Shown piece by piece: positions 33,653-47,030 of a DNA stretch of 64,000 nucleotides. Source of the stretch: Mycteria americana (lineage: Eukaryota; Chordata; Aves; Ciconiiformes; Ciconiidae); NCBI RefSeq assembly GCF_035582795.1, contig NC_134366.1, forward strand, positions 109,809,756-109,873,755, written 5' to 3'. The notes under the pieces were generated by a model, which made no database searches, was not told where the DNA came from, and saw nothing but the letters and a program-made list of their open reading frames with translations. The translations under genes were made by a program, and so were the position numbers. How positions within the stretch are numbered: the stretch's first letter is position 1; each line of letters opens with the position of its first letter.

Positions 33653-36579
33653 CAGCAACACCATGCGGTTTCTGAAGATCTCCATCAGTGAATGAATGCA
33701 ATGGGCACAGTTTTCCTAACACTAAAACTGATATCCTAACTGTAGAAATAAACTAAAACACTTAAAGCAAAGAACTAATGAGTAATAGCATAAATGAAGG
33801 CATAAAAGGTGCTTGAGAAAAGTAGTCTGGAAGACAATATAAGCTTTAAAAGGACTCTGAGGCCACACTGAAGATGCCAAATAACTTGGAGCCCTAATCA
33901 CAGAGATTAAAATGGGTTTTGATGAACCTAAATTTGCTAAAAAGACAGATTTAAGGAACACAGCGTTAATTCTCCCATAAAAGATTCTGACATGTTGAAT
34001 AATTACAAGGACCACCATGTATCCTGTTCTGTGAAATGCAACTCATTTTATGTATGTTGGTTTTGTATGCCTGTTTAGAAGGTCAATGCAAGAGAAGAAA
34101 CTGTAGAGAATAAATAACTTTAAATTAAAGAAAAAATCCTAGGGAAATAAATAACTGTGACATGTGAAGCCCACAATAAATACAAATGGGGAACACACAA
34201 AATGGGGAACATGAGCTTTTAGTGTTTAATTCAGTGGTTTTTGGAAATTCGATGTAATTGTAGGCGTTAAGTCAAAATATGTTAAAGCCTGAGATAATAT
34301 CTTCATACTGAGTTAATGTTCGGCCTGTTGAGTAGGCAGTTCTTAAATGCTCTTCATTCTAAGGATCTTAACAGAAACAGTTGAGGACTCTTATTTTGTA
34401 AAAAAAATATAAACTGGAGGTGAATCAAATACAATTGCTATTGGCATGTTTGACACAATTGCAGGGGAAAACATGATTAATAGCGATGAAATACATGGTT
34501 TGATTAAAAATAAAATATAATGCATAGAGAGGGACCACAGATGAAGCTAAATGCATTACTATGAAAATAGGCATATAAAAGTAAAAAACTGTAGCAGTGG
34601 AGAGGCCAAATATAATTCCTTTTAATTGTGGAGGGGTAAATATTACCTCTAAAGTTGTAGGAAAAGAGAATCTGGTTTAAAAGAGAAAGCATATTTGTTG
34701 GCTGCAGAAAAAGACAAATTGCTGTTAGAAATCTGTTTGTTTTACTACTGACTTAAAGAGTAATGATCCTAGCATACACACAAGAAGCATTTCAAGCAAA
34801 TTGAGAGCGAGACATTGAGCGTGGACTCAAGGCGAATTTCACGAGACTTTGCACTGTGTGCCTCGTATCACCACCCAGCAGTCAGCCACTACAACAGACT
34901 TTTGGGACACCTTGATTTGACGGAGCCAGAAGAGTGGGGTACTACAGACTGCCCTGCGTCTTAAAGAATGGAGCTGTCATTTTCTTTTCATACGTGCAAA
35001 GGAGCTTAGGGAGTCAAAACCTCCACCAGTGGAGAGAGAGCGTGAGATTTCCACTATTTGCAAATTAGGTGCATTTACTTACAGAAATTCTGGGAATTCT
35101 TTACATTGTTCAGGAGAGAAAGGGTATGAAGTGTATATTTAAGCTGCATAATGAAACACATAAGGGTCTTCTTCAAGCAACCTGTGAACCCGAAGTGCGT
35201 GAGACATAGACTTGATGATGGAGATAGTGAGTAAATGTGGATTGAATATAGGCAATGGGCTAAAATAATGCCCATAAATGCTGTATGCGATCTAGTATGC
35301 CGTAAATGTACATACACAACATCCGAAACTGCCCAAACTGAGTAAAATAAAGGCAAATCAGAAATGTGGCCTGAGGCAAGCTGCTTTCTTTTGTCTGCAT
35401 TAGGAATGTCCCACTAAAGGAGACTGTAGAAAGAGAGCTAAAGCAACCAGGCACCCTAAAACTTTGCCTTATTTACATCTGTTTAAGTTATGTCTCATTG
35501 CTACAGTTTAAAAAAATAATAATTCCTGATTTTGTTACCATTCTTCTCAATTTTTTTTTTCCTAAACAGATGAAGAAAACTGTATCAAGGATAAAACTAA
35601 ACACTATATACACATTGCTGTAATGAAGGAAGCAATACAGGGCAAAGAGGAAAATGCAAGGAAGTTCAGAAGAATATCTCACATTCAGACCTCATGTAAC
35701 AGATGTACCTCTTTTGAAAAGACTGGAATTGTATCAGAGCTGAGTTCAGTCTTCTGACGTTACATGAAGACAAACATCTTGGTGGATTGTTTGTGGGATG
35801 GACAAAATACTATTTCTCCTGTTCAGGAAGCTTGCAGTAAATACACACACAGATGGGAATCCACAAATACTTAATTTACAACCACCATTCCAGCTTGTAC
35901 AAATGAATACTTAATTACTTGTTTATATATTTTGCACATCACCACTCAATAATATTTTATGTTCTTCTTCCAAACCAAATACCCAAGTAGAATGTAAATG
36001 AGGAGGGTTTTGTCATTCAGATAGTTAATATATATGTCATGTGGATATCTAAATCCCATTACGTTGCAATGAAATTTTGAAGGAAATCAAAAGATGCTCT
36101 TTTTTCTTCTTGTTTGTTCTCTTCAGTTTCTTTCATTGCAGCTTTGTTAATGCTTAGTCCAAACCTTCCTGTATGGCATCTTTGGTATTTCTCTACACAT
36201 ACATTTCAGTAAATGTTATGGGCTTTAGTCCAAATTTTGATTCCTTTCCCTTTTGTTATTCAAAATAATTGACAACAAACTGAAACATGAAAGAGGTTGT
36301 AGAAGAGGTTGTTTTCCCTACACGAAGAACCACAGCAGCGTTTTACGTTTTCTATATGAATATAATTATTGTTCGTCTCTTACTCGCACGCTGCATCCTA
36401 CATTTGGATTTTGGCAGGTAAAGTTACGCTACCTGAGCTGGCTAATGCTTTGTCCAATACCAAGCAGGGCTGTAATCTTTGTTATTGCCCACGAGACACT
36501 TCTCCTCCCCCACATGCTACTTAAATCCTTTTTAAGATCAGTTTTCTGGAGCCCGCCTGGCATTTTCAGACCCCTCTTA

Positions 36580-36606
36580 CAGCCGTGCTTTGCCGCTGCA
36601 CGGCTG
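36580..36606. repeat. Perfect 9-bp GC-rich inverted repeat
   Basis: CAGCCGTGC and GCACGGCTG flank a 9-base loop, giving a perfect GC-rich stem in an otherwise AT-rich region. No T-run or promoter context suggests a specific role. Confidence 0.8.
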
Positions 36607-38584
36607 GGGTGCGCTGTAGCCCGTGAGAGGCCACGCTTTGTCACATACACGCAGCAACAGGAGCGCTTTGTGATGATACTCCTCCGTTATCTATAATCTA
36701 ATTTCAAACATGTTAATGCTAAAATAAGACTTCTAACTACTACTTCTATTTATACACTTAAAGCTTTCTCAAGCCTAGCTTTACTGGCTGAAGAAGTTTA
36801 TAAATAACATACCCCAGGCGAAGTTCTCTAATGCTTCATTTAAGAAACATTAGTAACCGTGATCTGTAGAATTTAACTGAGATAAATTGTTGCTTTTTAA
36901 AGATGGCTCCTTTATATCCAATTTAGGTATCGAAGACAGAAACACTGGTAATATGTCTGAAGCATTGAAGATGAAATAAGAAACAACCATGAAAAATGAG
37001 GTTGAGTTTACATCATTTTAAGCCTGATCTATCCAGACTAATACCTTAAACCCAAAGTTTTTAGTACGCAAGGATGGGGGAGCCAGTGCCGTTGGTCCCT
37101 TCATCTTACTCGGTTCCCCTTTGTATAAACAGCCAAACATTCCCTGGTCTGGATCTTCTGGCTCTTGCATGGTCCTCCTAAGCATCACTCCTCAGGCTGC
37201 CTGAGCACAAGTCTTCCGCCACCACCTTGTTTTCCCTGCTTCATTTTCTGTGACCTACTTAAATGCCCGCTCACCTCAGAACGGCGCTCACGTGCTGTTT
37301 GAAGCACATGACGTCAAACCCAGTCTCACGTTCTGGATGAGGGCCCTGAGCTACTGGTTAAAAGTGGCCAGTTTCTGCTCTGACAGTTTAATGAACCTAG
37401 TAATTTGTTTTGATGGTGAGCTGAAAAATCAGTTCTCAGCAAATCCTACTGGCAGTCACAACGTATAATGGAACCACAATCATTAGTACTGTCTTTAATG
37501 AAGGACAGGAGTTCAACCATACTATCTGTGGCATCCAAAGAAAGGTGAACCGTTAGATTTAGTGAGTCCTATCTTGGAAACCACTTTTGTAAGTATGGTG
37601 GTATTTTTCATATACAGTTTGAAATTAATCACCGGCATCTTCTCTGGCCCAGGGAGTATACCATTCAGGACAGTTTGTTCATCATCAGTTTACAAGTTTT
37701 TCCATGAGACCTAGGGCAAACTAAATAGTTCAGCATAATCCTCAGTTCTCTATAAATGAAAAATAACAGTGTTTGAGGGCAGTTGGTTTCAGTGATGATG
37801 AAGTATTCTGATTCTGTGGTGAGTATCTAGATAGAGTAGTCTCCTTTTGCTAAGTAGTAGCAAAATTCAGAACTTTGCAGTTGAGTTTTTTGTATGAAAG
37901 AGAAATTAGTGACAAGTCAGTTATTTAACTAATGTAATTTGTGCATTGAAAAAGTATGCAGAAGTTCCTTTTCTTTAAATAGAAGTAGGAACAAAGAGCA
38001 GAAGGGTAATTTCATTAAACACTTCTGTCCTGCAACCAACCATCACTCAAATAACATTAAATATTCCACAGCCTCTTTCTCTGTTCTTGAGAGAAAGATG
38101 AGTGATGCCATGCCAAATTCAGAAATATCTATCATGATCAGAAATGCTTGTGTCTCACCAACTTTCTGTTCATGATTACTTCCTCCTCAGCTGAGACAGA
38201 TGAATCGGGTCTGGTAAATCACTACCTTGAACATTTCAGGATAAAACCAGCTGGGCTGCCCTATATCCTAGCTGATGATAGTCCATGGCACCCAGGTGAC
38301 TTGGCACTGAACAGAATGAGGGGCGCGCACAAATTGTTTCACTAAATCAGCCGTATGGCCAATAGTTTCCTATTGAAGAGTCATTAAAATATCTGGGGAG
38401 AGAGGAAGAGGAGTGGGTGCTGCAGTTATTTCTACAATTGTTTTTTTCACAACTGAGAAACTCCTAGCCAAAGGCTGCGTGCTGCTCATTTAGAAAAAGC
38501 AGACAAGACTGAGCGTCCACCTTCCTTTCTGTGTTTCCTTTCTCTTCATTGTGCTTTCTGCTGGGGTTGTGTAATATAAAGGGA

Positions 38585-38830
38585 ACTTCAAGGCTTCAGA
38601 TGCCATCCAGAAAGAAAAATGTAATTTTCTGGTCATAGCTAATTACTTTGGCTAAATAATTTGCATAATAATCTCCAAAGGGTTATCCTGCTTGTTTACA
38701 CATCTTTAACCTTCAGTGTACCTTAAATTCTTCTATAATAGCTTTAACTTCAGATGCATTGTACCAATTAGCATTCCAGCTTTTTTAGTTCAGAATAATT
38801 ATTTTCATATAATATTTTTAATGACTATGC
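38585..38830. promoter_or_regulatory. Candidate conserved non-coding element or enhancer
   Basis: Dense transcription-factor-like words within 70 bases: TAATTA (38640-38645, homeodomain core), ATTTGCAT (38659-38666, POU octamer) and TGTTTACA (38693-38700, forkhead core), with further AT-rich homeodomain-like words to 38830. Such clustering is typical of conserved developmental enhancers but is also easily produced by AT-rich sequence. No alignment was possible here. Confidence 0.25.
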
Positions 38831-39334
38831 CAATATATTGCACTTCATAGTCAGTACTAAAAAGTTAATTGCACAATACACAGCATCTATTTTGCTATGT
38901 AAGTTCTCTTGTAGAATGAAGTTACTGACCTTTTTCTCATTTCATCCTATTTTCAGTGCCCTCTTACAGCATTCGACAGTTGAACTTAGGAACTTTCTGA
39001 GAGCTAGATCAATTGTTTTCTTCGTCTTTTTCACCTTAAGTTCTTACCTTCAGGAAACAAAATCCAATGAAATCAAAATGATCTGAAACAAAAATCAAAA
39101 GTGACTGGGTTTATAGGCCCATTTTCCCACATTACTTCAGATGTTATCTGTTATGTTCATACCGCAAATAATCAGGAGGAAAACACTTGGAGGGTCACAT
39201 AGGTCAATAAACATCTGGCTTATGAAGTGTTGCCCTGCTGCCTGTATTATGTTGATAAAATTACTTTAGTCAGGAGAAAGAAATATAAAGTACAAAATGT
39301 AAGTGGTAAATTTTCCCATCTTGACATATGGAAG

Positions 39335-39380
39335 ATTTGCATGTGTAATTTACATCGGCATAAATCTCAGTTTATCAAAA
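39335..39380. repeat. Possible ancient amniote repeat remnant
   Basis: GTGTAATTTACATCGGCATA followed by AATCTCAG resembles an old amniote interspersed repeat built around GTAAATC / TACACCGGTATAAATC-like words. Short and diverged. Confidence 0.25.
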
Positions 39381-40889
39381 TGAAATTCTATCCAAAAATC
39401 TGAAAGAAAAAGAAAGACGGTGTGTGTGTTTCAGTAGTGTATCTCCATCTGTGTGGACATAGGGTCCTCTGTGCATTGAGATGAGACCATTCAAGAACGC
39501 TTTATACTTCTTCAGGCAAGACATATGAAGGCACTGTTTTTTCCTGCGACGGAAACAATTTTAAGCTGCTCTAAATGCAGATCAGCAGCGGAACCCCGCA
39601 GCTATATGTATTCTCATAGTCATGCTCTTCCCCAAATTCTTCGTGTTTATCTCTCTAGCTTTTGCAAATATTTGAAATTCCTGGAGAAAGCCGTCTTCAC
39701 CTGCACGCACTAGCAGATCCACTAAAAGAATATTTAATGAGAAAGTACTGTGTTGTCTATGTTATCGGGAACGGCATGCTTAGCTTCCTTTAATTCATGT
39801 GGCAGATAACTGCCTTTGTGATAAGTCAGTTTTCTTATTTTTACAGTTGTTCTTTGCACGGCTTTTATGTTCTCTTGTGATGTTACTAAACATTTTGCTT
39901 GAATAAAGACTGGGCTGCTCATTGGATTTTGGAAACTTTCTGTATTAAAAAACAAAATTGCTTTGGGCTAGATTTTTTTTTTCTTTTTTTTCAAGGGAAA
40001 TTCCTATTGACTTCAAATAAAGACTTCAGGGGTTAGCTGTCCAAGAAGAAAGAATGTATGATCACAGGAAGAGATTTCTGACACTTTCCTTGGCTAGGGG
40101 CAGTCATCACATATTTGAATGGAGTGCTGCCTAGAATGGATCCAGGAAAATAGGTATTAGTTTATGAACTCCAGTTACCGTGCAACCAAAGTGCTGTAAT
40201 GTTGTCCAATATGTTTAGGCGGCAATCTTTTGTCCATAGGAGAGAAAACAAAAATTAGTAGATGTGATACAAACAAAAAGGATAGTCCTGCATTAACTGA
40301 AGTAATTTTGTTGCAGTAACAAAATTAATCACAAAGCATTTGCCATAGACATCTAGTTCTAGTGGTTTGCTCCAAGAATTTTTTTGTACGTCATGCAGGT
40401 TGGATCATTTTTCAAACAACTTTAATGGCCAACCTGAAATGAGTATTTCTAGAGACTTGGTACTCACACCGTAGGTAATGAAATATCCCGAGCAAGGCAT
40501 TGTGGTCTGTGATCATCCCATGTATCCTCCCAAACAGAAAAAAACCCCACTGATCTTTTAGTGTAGGTCTTGGGCAATTAGACAGCAGATATTTACATGA
40601 GAGGCAATAATATCCTCAAGAAGTCATCATCTGGTGTTTGTTAGGTAGGTTAGCTTCCAGTGTAGCCAGTTGCTGTCTGATCTGACCACTTCTCATCCTA
40701 CATTCCAAATAAGTCACCTCATCCGTACTTATCTGGCCACTTTCTCAGTTTTCACAGAGTCAGACGCGCTCATAAAACTGTCCTAAACACCTCTTTCAAA
40801 TCCTTCAACTATTCCAAACAGGTGTGGTGATATATCAGAATTTCATCACTGTTGGCCATGGTGGATTTACTCTGTACTTCCTAGAGTAC

Positions 40890-40904
40890 TTTTTTTTTTT
40901 TTTT
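40890..40904. repeat. T15 homopolymer run
   Basis: Fifteen consecutive T residues. The GC-richer sequence immediately to the right (40905-41100) is unidentified. Confidence 0.85.
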
Positions 40905-41929
40905 ACCGTTCCCTGGAATGCCGCAGGTGTGTGCTACGTGCCAGCAGCCAGCAGTGACTCTCTCTATCTGTGGAGAAGAAAGGCCAAGACAACCTTCTGC
41001 TCTCAACTACTTCGAACTGTCAGGACCGCAGGGAGTCAGGCGGGTGCCTGTCTCTGCTCCACGTGAAGGAGTGCATGCAACGTTAGCAAGCTTGGTGGTT
41101 TTAAGCTGCCCTTCAGGACGCATGGATGGCTATGTGTATTGGTTGAATCAGTTGAATTAATACCTCCAAATGGTTCTCAGTGCCATCATTTGCACTCTGC
41201 AAGTGACTGGTCTTGGCGATGACTTCCATGTAGTATGTTTGATAAACTTAAGTTGTCCTCTTCAGTATCCCCTGCTCTTACATTAATGTTCACAGTGACA
41301 AATACTCAGCTTTATGTGTTTTTCTTTTACTTCATGTATGTTAAAAGCTGTGATAAGACTTGAAAAGAAGGAAGCTTTCAGGCCCGAGTGGGGAGACAGC
41401 CGTTTTCTGTATGTTTGGAGGCCTCTTCTGTTCCCATTTACGGTCGTTGCAGCCATGCTTGCATGTTGTTGCAGAGTTAGCAAAGCCTGTGAGCCCCAAA
41501 GGTGATTCTGCACACTGTGCCCACCGTCCACAACACGTATATCAACCACCCCAGCATCGCTGGCCCACTGATAAGCCAGCATTTCTGGAACCAGCTGGAA
41601 CTAATTTAAGTCTCATTTCTGACCCCTGTGTTACTGAAGAGCTGCACCGGCTTTAATGCTTTCAAAAAAGTATTTTGTGAAGAGGGATGGCATGGACAGA
41701 ATTACTGTAGGACATCAGAAGGGACACTGCCATCCTGATGTGTAATGATGTTATTACACATGATCCACTTCAGACTAATTTTTTACAATTGCTATGAAGA
41801 TCAGAAGGCCTTGGGTTTATTTCTAAGCTTAGTTCTTGCACAATGTGTGAACTTTGTGCTACATAAATTTAAAATTAAAACATTAAAATAGATATCACTA
41901 TTCCAACTTAGACTCTTAAATCTACCTTT

Positions 41930-42000
41930 AGGCACTTAAATAAATAGCCAGGTTTTTAGATAATTAAGCACTTGCAGCTCCTATCAAGTTCAATAGAAGA
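41930..42000. repeat. Possible ancient amniote repeat remnant
   Basis: TAGGCACTTAAATAAATAGC, TAAGCACTTGCAGCTCCTAT and AGTTCAATAGAAG in this order recall an old amniote repeat with the words GGCACCTAAAT and GCAGCTCCCATTGACTTCAA. Diverged, so tentative. Confidence 0.35.
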
Positions 42001-44780
42001 GACGTAGCAAGAAACAGGCAACAACTTCAAGATAGAAAATACAAAGAAAAGAAAATTTTAACCAGTATTGTATCAACCTAAGGCATATGCAGAAGGAAGA
42101 TGCAGAATGTACTCTTAAGATGGATTCTGCTAATTAAGGGGCTCACTGTTCATCTGTCCACTAGTTGGCAGGCATAACAACGCAATCAGCTGTCCTGTGA
42201 ATGCATCCCTGGCTGCAGCCGAATCTCTGCTAAGACGTCCTAGCAACTGTGTGCCAGCACTGCACCATGCAAATGCATAAGCATTAATAGGATCAGTCAA
42301 ACCTGCAGGGGAGTTTTCCAGTGGCTGGTGCATAAAGCATTTCACTGGAAGACTGTGAAACACCTGGCAAACTGGGACACCGAGGTTAAGTGTGACGGTA
42401 TTTGCAGGACTGGGTTTTTTTTTAAAAAAAAAAGAACTAGAAATCACATTCTTGAACGCATGGCGTAGAGGTTTTTCCCTTCCCTTCAAGATCCCGTTCC
42501 TGAGGATTATGCAACTGTACAAGTGCCTGCAGCGGATGCCCAGAATATTCTCACTCTTCTGATGGATTAAATGGGTCACTGCAAATTTAGGGACACTAGG
42601 ACCTTACAGATCAGGTTCACAGTATATTTAGTATTCCTGTTTTGATGGTGGACAGTCCAAAATGTCAGCAGGGATTGAACTAGCTGTAATGGAGAAGTAT
42701 ACACTTTGTTTTTCCCAGATACTATGTTTTCAGAAAAATGTCATTGCGTATCAGCAATTTCAGTTGACTTAAAAGACAAGGTGGATTTTTTTAGGTTTTC
42801 ATTTTGCTTTCTGCCTTTGCATCCCCCATATGACAACCCTGTAACATTTCTTTTGGAGCAAACTTGTTGTTCAGTCAGCAAACCAAGAAATGAGTCACTC
42901 AGCTCCCATTTCACGTAAACCTTTAACTCTGTGTATATACAGATCCACAATTTCATTTTCTGTCTTGTGTGCATTACCTGATATATTAACATGCTTTCCT
43001 AGTCTTCTCCTACTCTTTCACTTTTCTGTAGCTGCTGGAGAGACACTTTTGTTGGAGCTTTTTTTGTACTGAAGCAAAACCCTGTCAACAGAGCGCAAAA
43101 GCATGTTTAATGGCCTCTAGCTGGCTGCAGATGCCCACATTTCTGAATAGTACTCAACATCAGAAAACTGAACGTACTATTAATTAAAGCTTTCTTTTCA
43201 AACGATGCCAAAATAGAATATTTTCTAGAAAGACTGCACTTTTCCTCCAACATGAAGTAAGATGAAAGACATTTACTCTGTGATTTCATTTGCATTCTCT
43301 GAAGTGACTCTGTGAAATGTCCTTTGGTAATAAAGAAAGTACTTGTTGCTGAAAACCTAAAACAAAGTATTACTTGTCAGTCTCTATACAGTGTATGTGC
43401 AAATGTGAGTCTCGCATGCAAAAAATTAGTGGTGGTGTAAAATAGGACATGTAAGGTCACACACTTACTGGTTAGAAGATCCTAAAAGAGGAATTTTTTC
43501 CCAACCCTATTAAATCATCCACACCAAATATCTATTTTAAGGTTATTATACAATAATACATTAAGATTTATATTTGGCATGCGAAAGAGGTGTAGACAGT
43601 ACTGAATAGAGCTGAAGTGACTGAATTATTTTCTTCAGAGTAAAAAAAAAACTTTTTTAAGTTTTACAATGTAGCACTGAGTTTTACAGTACTTTATTTT
43701 GTACCCCTGCATCCCTGTAATGCTGCATGAAGATTCTTTTTACATTTTGATTTCCTTTCATACATATATATGTATTTCAATGAGAAAAGGAAAAAAGCGT
43801 TTAAATACAGTGTAAATGATCGGCGAAATGTATAGGCATTGCTTATTGTCAGGGTGAGCGAGTATATGCCTAGGGTTTACACAAGTGACATCTAAGTCGT
43901 GTGGAAGGTGTGCTTGTCCTAGTTTGCCAAACTGGGAAACAAGCCGGTGCGTGCCTTTCCCCCCACTTCCAGGCCACATACCGTGCTTTCATTTCCACAA
44001 ACACAAAGCTGAAAGGAGAATAGGAAACGCGGTCCCAGCCTACACAGAGTTAGGATGTGGCTGCAGCATAAGCTTGGCCCCGCCAGCTGGGGAGACCACA
44101 CAACAGACCTGCAGCACTAGGGACTCCAGGAGCAGTTCAGGGCAAGAAGAAACATCCTGTTGTGCTCCGCTCGGAAAGCCCCTTCCAACTCCCGTGCCGT
44201 TCAGAAAAAGGGTAAACACCTCTATGCAAAAACCCAAAGCTGCACTGGCTGGCATTCTGGCAAAGCTTTCTCCAGCCTGAATCTCTATCTGCCTGCTCTT
44301 GCCTGCCTGCGTGAGGAGAATGCATAATGAGTCAGTGGGATCTACGTCTCCTCCCGTGCTGTGTTGTGAAGAGCGCTGAGGAACATATGGATACCTGGTA
44401 CTCCTCTGGCCTCATTAAGTTACTATGTATTAGCACTTCCAGGGTACTAGGGGAATACTTTTCTGCCCAGTATTCTGTCATACGTCTTATTTTAAATTAT
44501 TAAGTCCTGTTGTTCTTGCTCCAGGACTTTTATAAGCTGTAGGAGAATGCTGCTGCTAAACTTTAAAATCCTTAAAACCCCCAAGTTTTTCTGGGAGCAG
44601 TCAAATTAATGAAGCTTGATTTGTGAAGAGTTGTGCAACTGCATCTTCAGGGCTCTAACAGACTCTACGCTTTTTCCATGGTAGGGTTATTCATAACAGA
44701 GCTGTCCCATTTCTGCTGTAGATTTTTTAATGCTTAAAAAGTTCATATCCATCCTTTGCCTTACTGGAAAAATATTTCCA

Positions 44781-44962
44781 CAGGGACGATGGTGAAACAC
44801 TGGAACAGGTTGCCCAGAGAAGCTGTGGAGTGTCAGTCCACAGAGATGTTGCGCTCTTGACTGGACAAGTTCCTGAGCAAGCTTAGCTGGCCCATTTTGA
44901 GAAAGGAGTTTGACCAGGTGATCTCCAGGGGTCTTTTCCAACCTAAATTACTCCATGTTTCT
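44781..44962 (+). mobile_element. CR1 LINE 3' end fragment
   Basis: Starts in the C-terminal RT coding region (TGGAACAGGTTGCCCAGAGA) and passes through GGAGTTTGACCAGGTGATCT. It ends with the CR1 signature GGTCTTTTCCAACCTAAATT and a degenerate terminal unit (ACTCCATG). About 180 bp, severely 5'-truncated. Confidence 0.93.
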
Positions 44963-46939
44963 ACATAAACAACAGAGTCTTGTTTATATTCCCATCTATT
45001 TTTGTGGCACTACTATGCTGCACCTATATGCCATTGAATTGGGTTGAAATTGGCAAAAGGAAATCAAAGGTTATAAGAAGATGATATACATCATAATCAC
45101 ATAGCCCGGATTTCCTTCCAAAGCTAGAGTGCACATGAAAAGAAAGAAAAGCAGTTTTGTCTGAATAACAGGTTCAAAAATTGCTGAGGTACAAAATGTT
45201 GTAACTTACAGATACATTTTTAAGAACAGTATTACTTAATATCAGGTTTTGAATGACATTTGGTTTCCATACAGATTTTTAATTACTAGGTTAATTAATC
45301 TAGCATCTATATTAATATATTAGTCTATATTAATTCTTAGAGTGACAAAAAATCGAATTCTCAGGCAAATTCTGACCTCTGCAACACTGAAGTAAATTGC
45401 TGAATTAATATCAAACTAAACAAGAGTAGAATTCATCCCACTGATTCAAAGAAGTTATTCTGAATGTTACCATACTTGACTATTTCTATACAGATTTATA
45501 AGAAAATTATATCTTAAGAAATAAAATATATCTATGCAGTGAAGAGAGCTGTGCCTAAGAAGCCAGAAGAGAAATCATAGCAGGTTTTTTCATATAGTCA
45601 AATAATTATTTGTGTTATTTTGTAGACACTACGACTGTATTCTGTTACTTTCTAGTTTTTCTCATTTCATTCATGAGATACAGGACACACAAGATTAGAG
45701 AAGGCTCTGGGGCACACGAATGCTTATTAATTTGATGAACATCACTGATGTCATGAACCACAGGAGTGAAGACTGAGGACTGGGACATAAAATGTGTTCA
45801 GCCTGCACAGGACAAAAAGATCTCAGGTAAAACACTCTAAGTCTTATTTGTTTATAAACCTAAAACCCCTACAAAATAGCATGAGAGTTGAGGTCATCTA
45901 AATTAGTGAGATTGGTGATAATGCAGAAAGTGAGAACACACATCTTTAATCTAACTCCAGAAATTAATTTTGTTGTAAAACAACCCTTCTTTTGGAAAGA
46001 TCTCAATTCTTTCTAGAATGGAAACGGCAGAACAAACCTGTCTCTGCTAGCGTGGTGAATGCTGCATTGGTGTCATCTGGTGGATGTTTGACATGGTATC
46101 CATGCTAAATAAAGCAGGAACGAGCCAAACCCCATATTTTGGGAAGAGAAGCATTACACCCGTTTCTTTACCATTTTCTCCATCCTTGCAAAGGAAACAC
46201 TAGAAATAAAGTGTTTCTAAATCAAGCCCCTAAGACCCGTTTCCATGCTATTCTAAAGATCCTAGATTTGTTTTTCTGTTGAGACTTACTGAAATGTCTC
46301 TCTCCAGATGAACTAAGCAAAAGCATTCATTGTTTCATAACTTTATACATACTTTAGAGAAAAGCAAAGATTTTGTAGAAGATTTTCAACTGGTGTAAAC
46401 TGGTTTGCATCCTTTGATTTCTGAATTTATACTGGGTAAAATTGTACCTGGGTTTAGCGCTATCGAATAGTCCCATAGGAAGCAGCAGGATTACTATATA
46501 ATATAGCACTGTGGTACACTCTGAAGGTGTCAGTACCTGGCCTAAGTATCCAAAGTAGTAGTATAATCTATAGTTATGACAAAATAAACATGTCTTCTGG
46601 GCCTGAAGCATGGACCTAGCTTGTCTGTGCTTCCTGCAGCTCCCTATGAATAGAAGTAGATTTACTTTCTTTTGTAGAAACCCAGTTTTGGGGAAAGTTG
46701 GTACACTTGGTGCTTGTGATTGCTCTACCTTGAGCTGTTAATATCACCCACTAAGATACTTGTCTCCCTGCCAGCAATTGCAAAGCGGATGGTAAGGATG
46801 TAGAGAAACTGTCATTTGGCTAGTTAAGCACCTTTAATGTTGCTTTTGCTCCACTTCTGGCACAGAGTTTCTGAACTGATGGCCCGGCTCCAAATCCTTC
46901 TCAGACTTCTGGCCCATATGAAGTATACTGCAAACAGAA

Positions 46940-47030
46940 ATATTTATATAGTGTCTTCCAGCCTTGCTCAAGGTAACTCAGATTACCATAAGAAGGAGAC
47001 TATTGTTGCTCATTTTCACAGTGTTTCTAT
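46940..47030 (+). repeat. Possible ancient SINE/LINE tail remnant
   Basis: ATTTATATAGTGTCTTCCAG, then GCTCAAGGTAACTCAGATTA and CTATTGTTGCTCATTTTCAC follow the order of the old amniote repeat tail (TATAGCGCCTTCC ... ATCCCCATTTTACAG). Diverged. Confidence 0.4.

Larger units (their letters stand above)
33655..44780. other. Intergenic or intronic stretch
   Basis: No gene identified. Noted inside: an unidentified block with more CpG at 34790-35060, a GC-rich perfect hairpin at 36580-36606, a possible conserved element at 38585-38830, faint ancient-repeat words at 39335-39380 and 41930-42000, a T15 run at 40890-40904, and an octamer-containing block at 42130-42420. Open frames of 147 codons (36253-36696, +) and 149 codons (42130-42579, -) have no known motifs. 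Confidence 0.5.

Noticed and set aside
36253..36696. 147-codon plus-strand open frame
   Set aside because: No motif, no coherent composition and no splice or promoter context; this length is expected by chance in 64 kb read in six frames.
42130..42579. 149-codon minus-strand open frame as a gene
   Set aside because: No recognisable family and it runs through an A/T homopolymer. Kept only as a finding about possible conservation.
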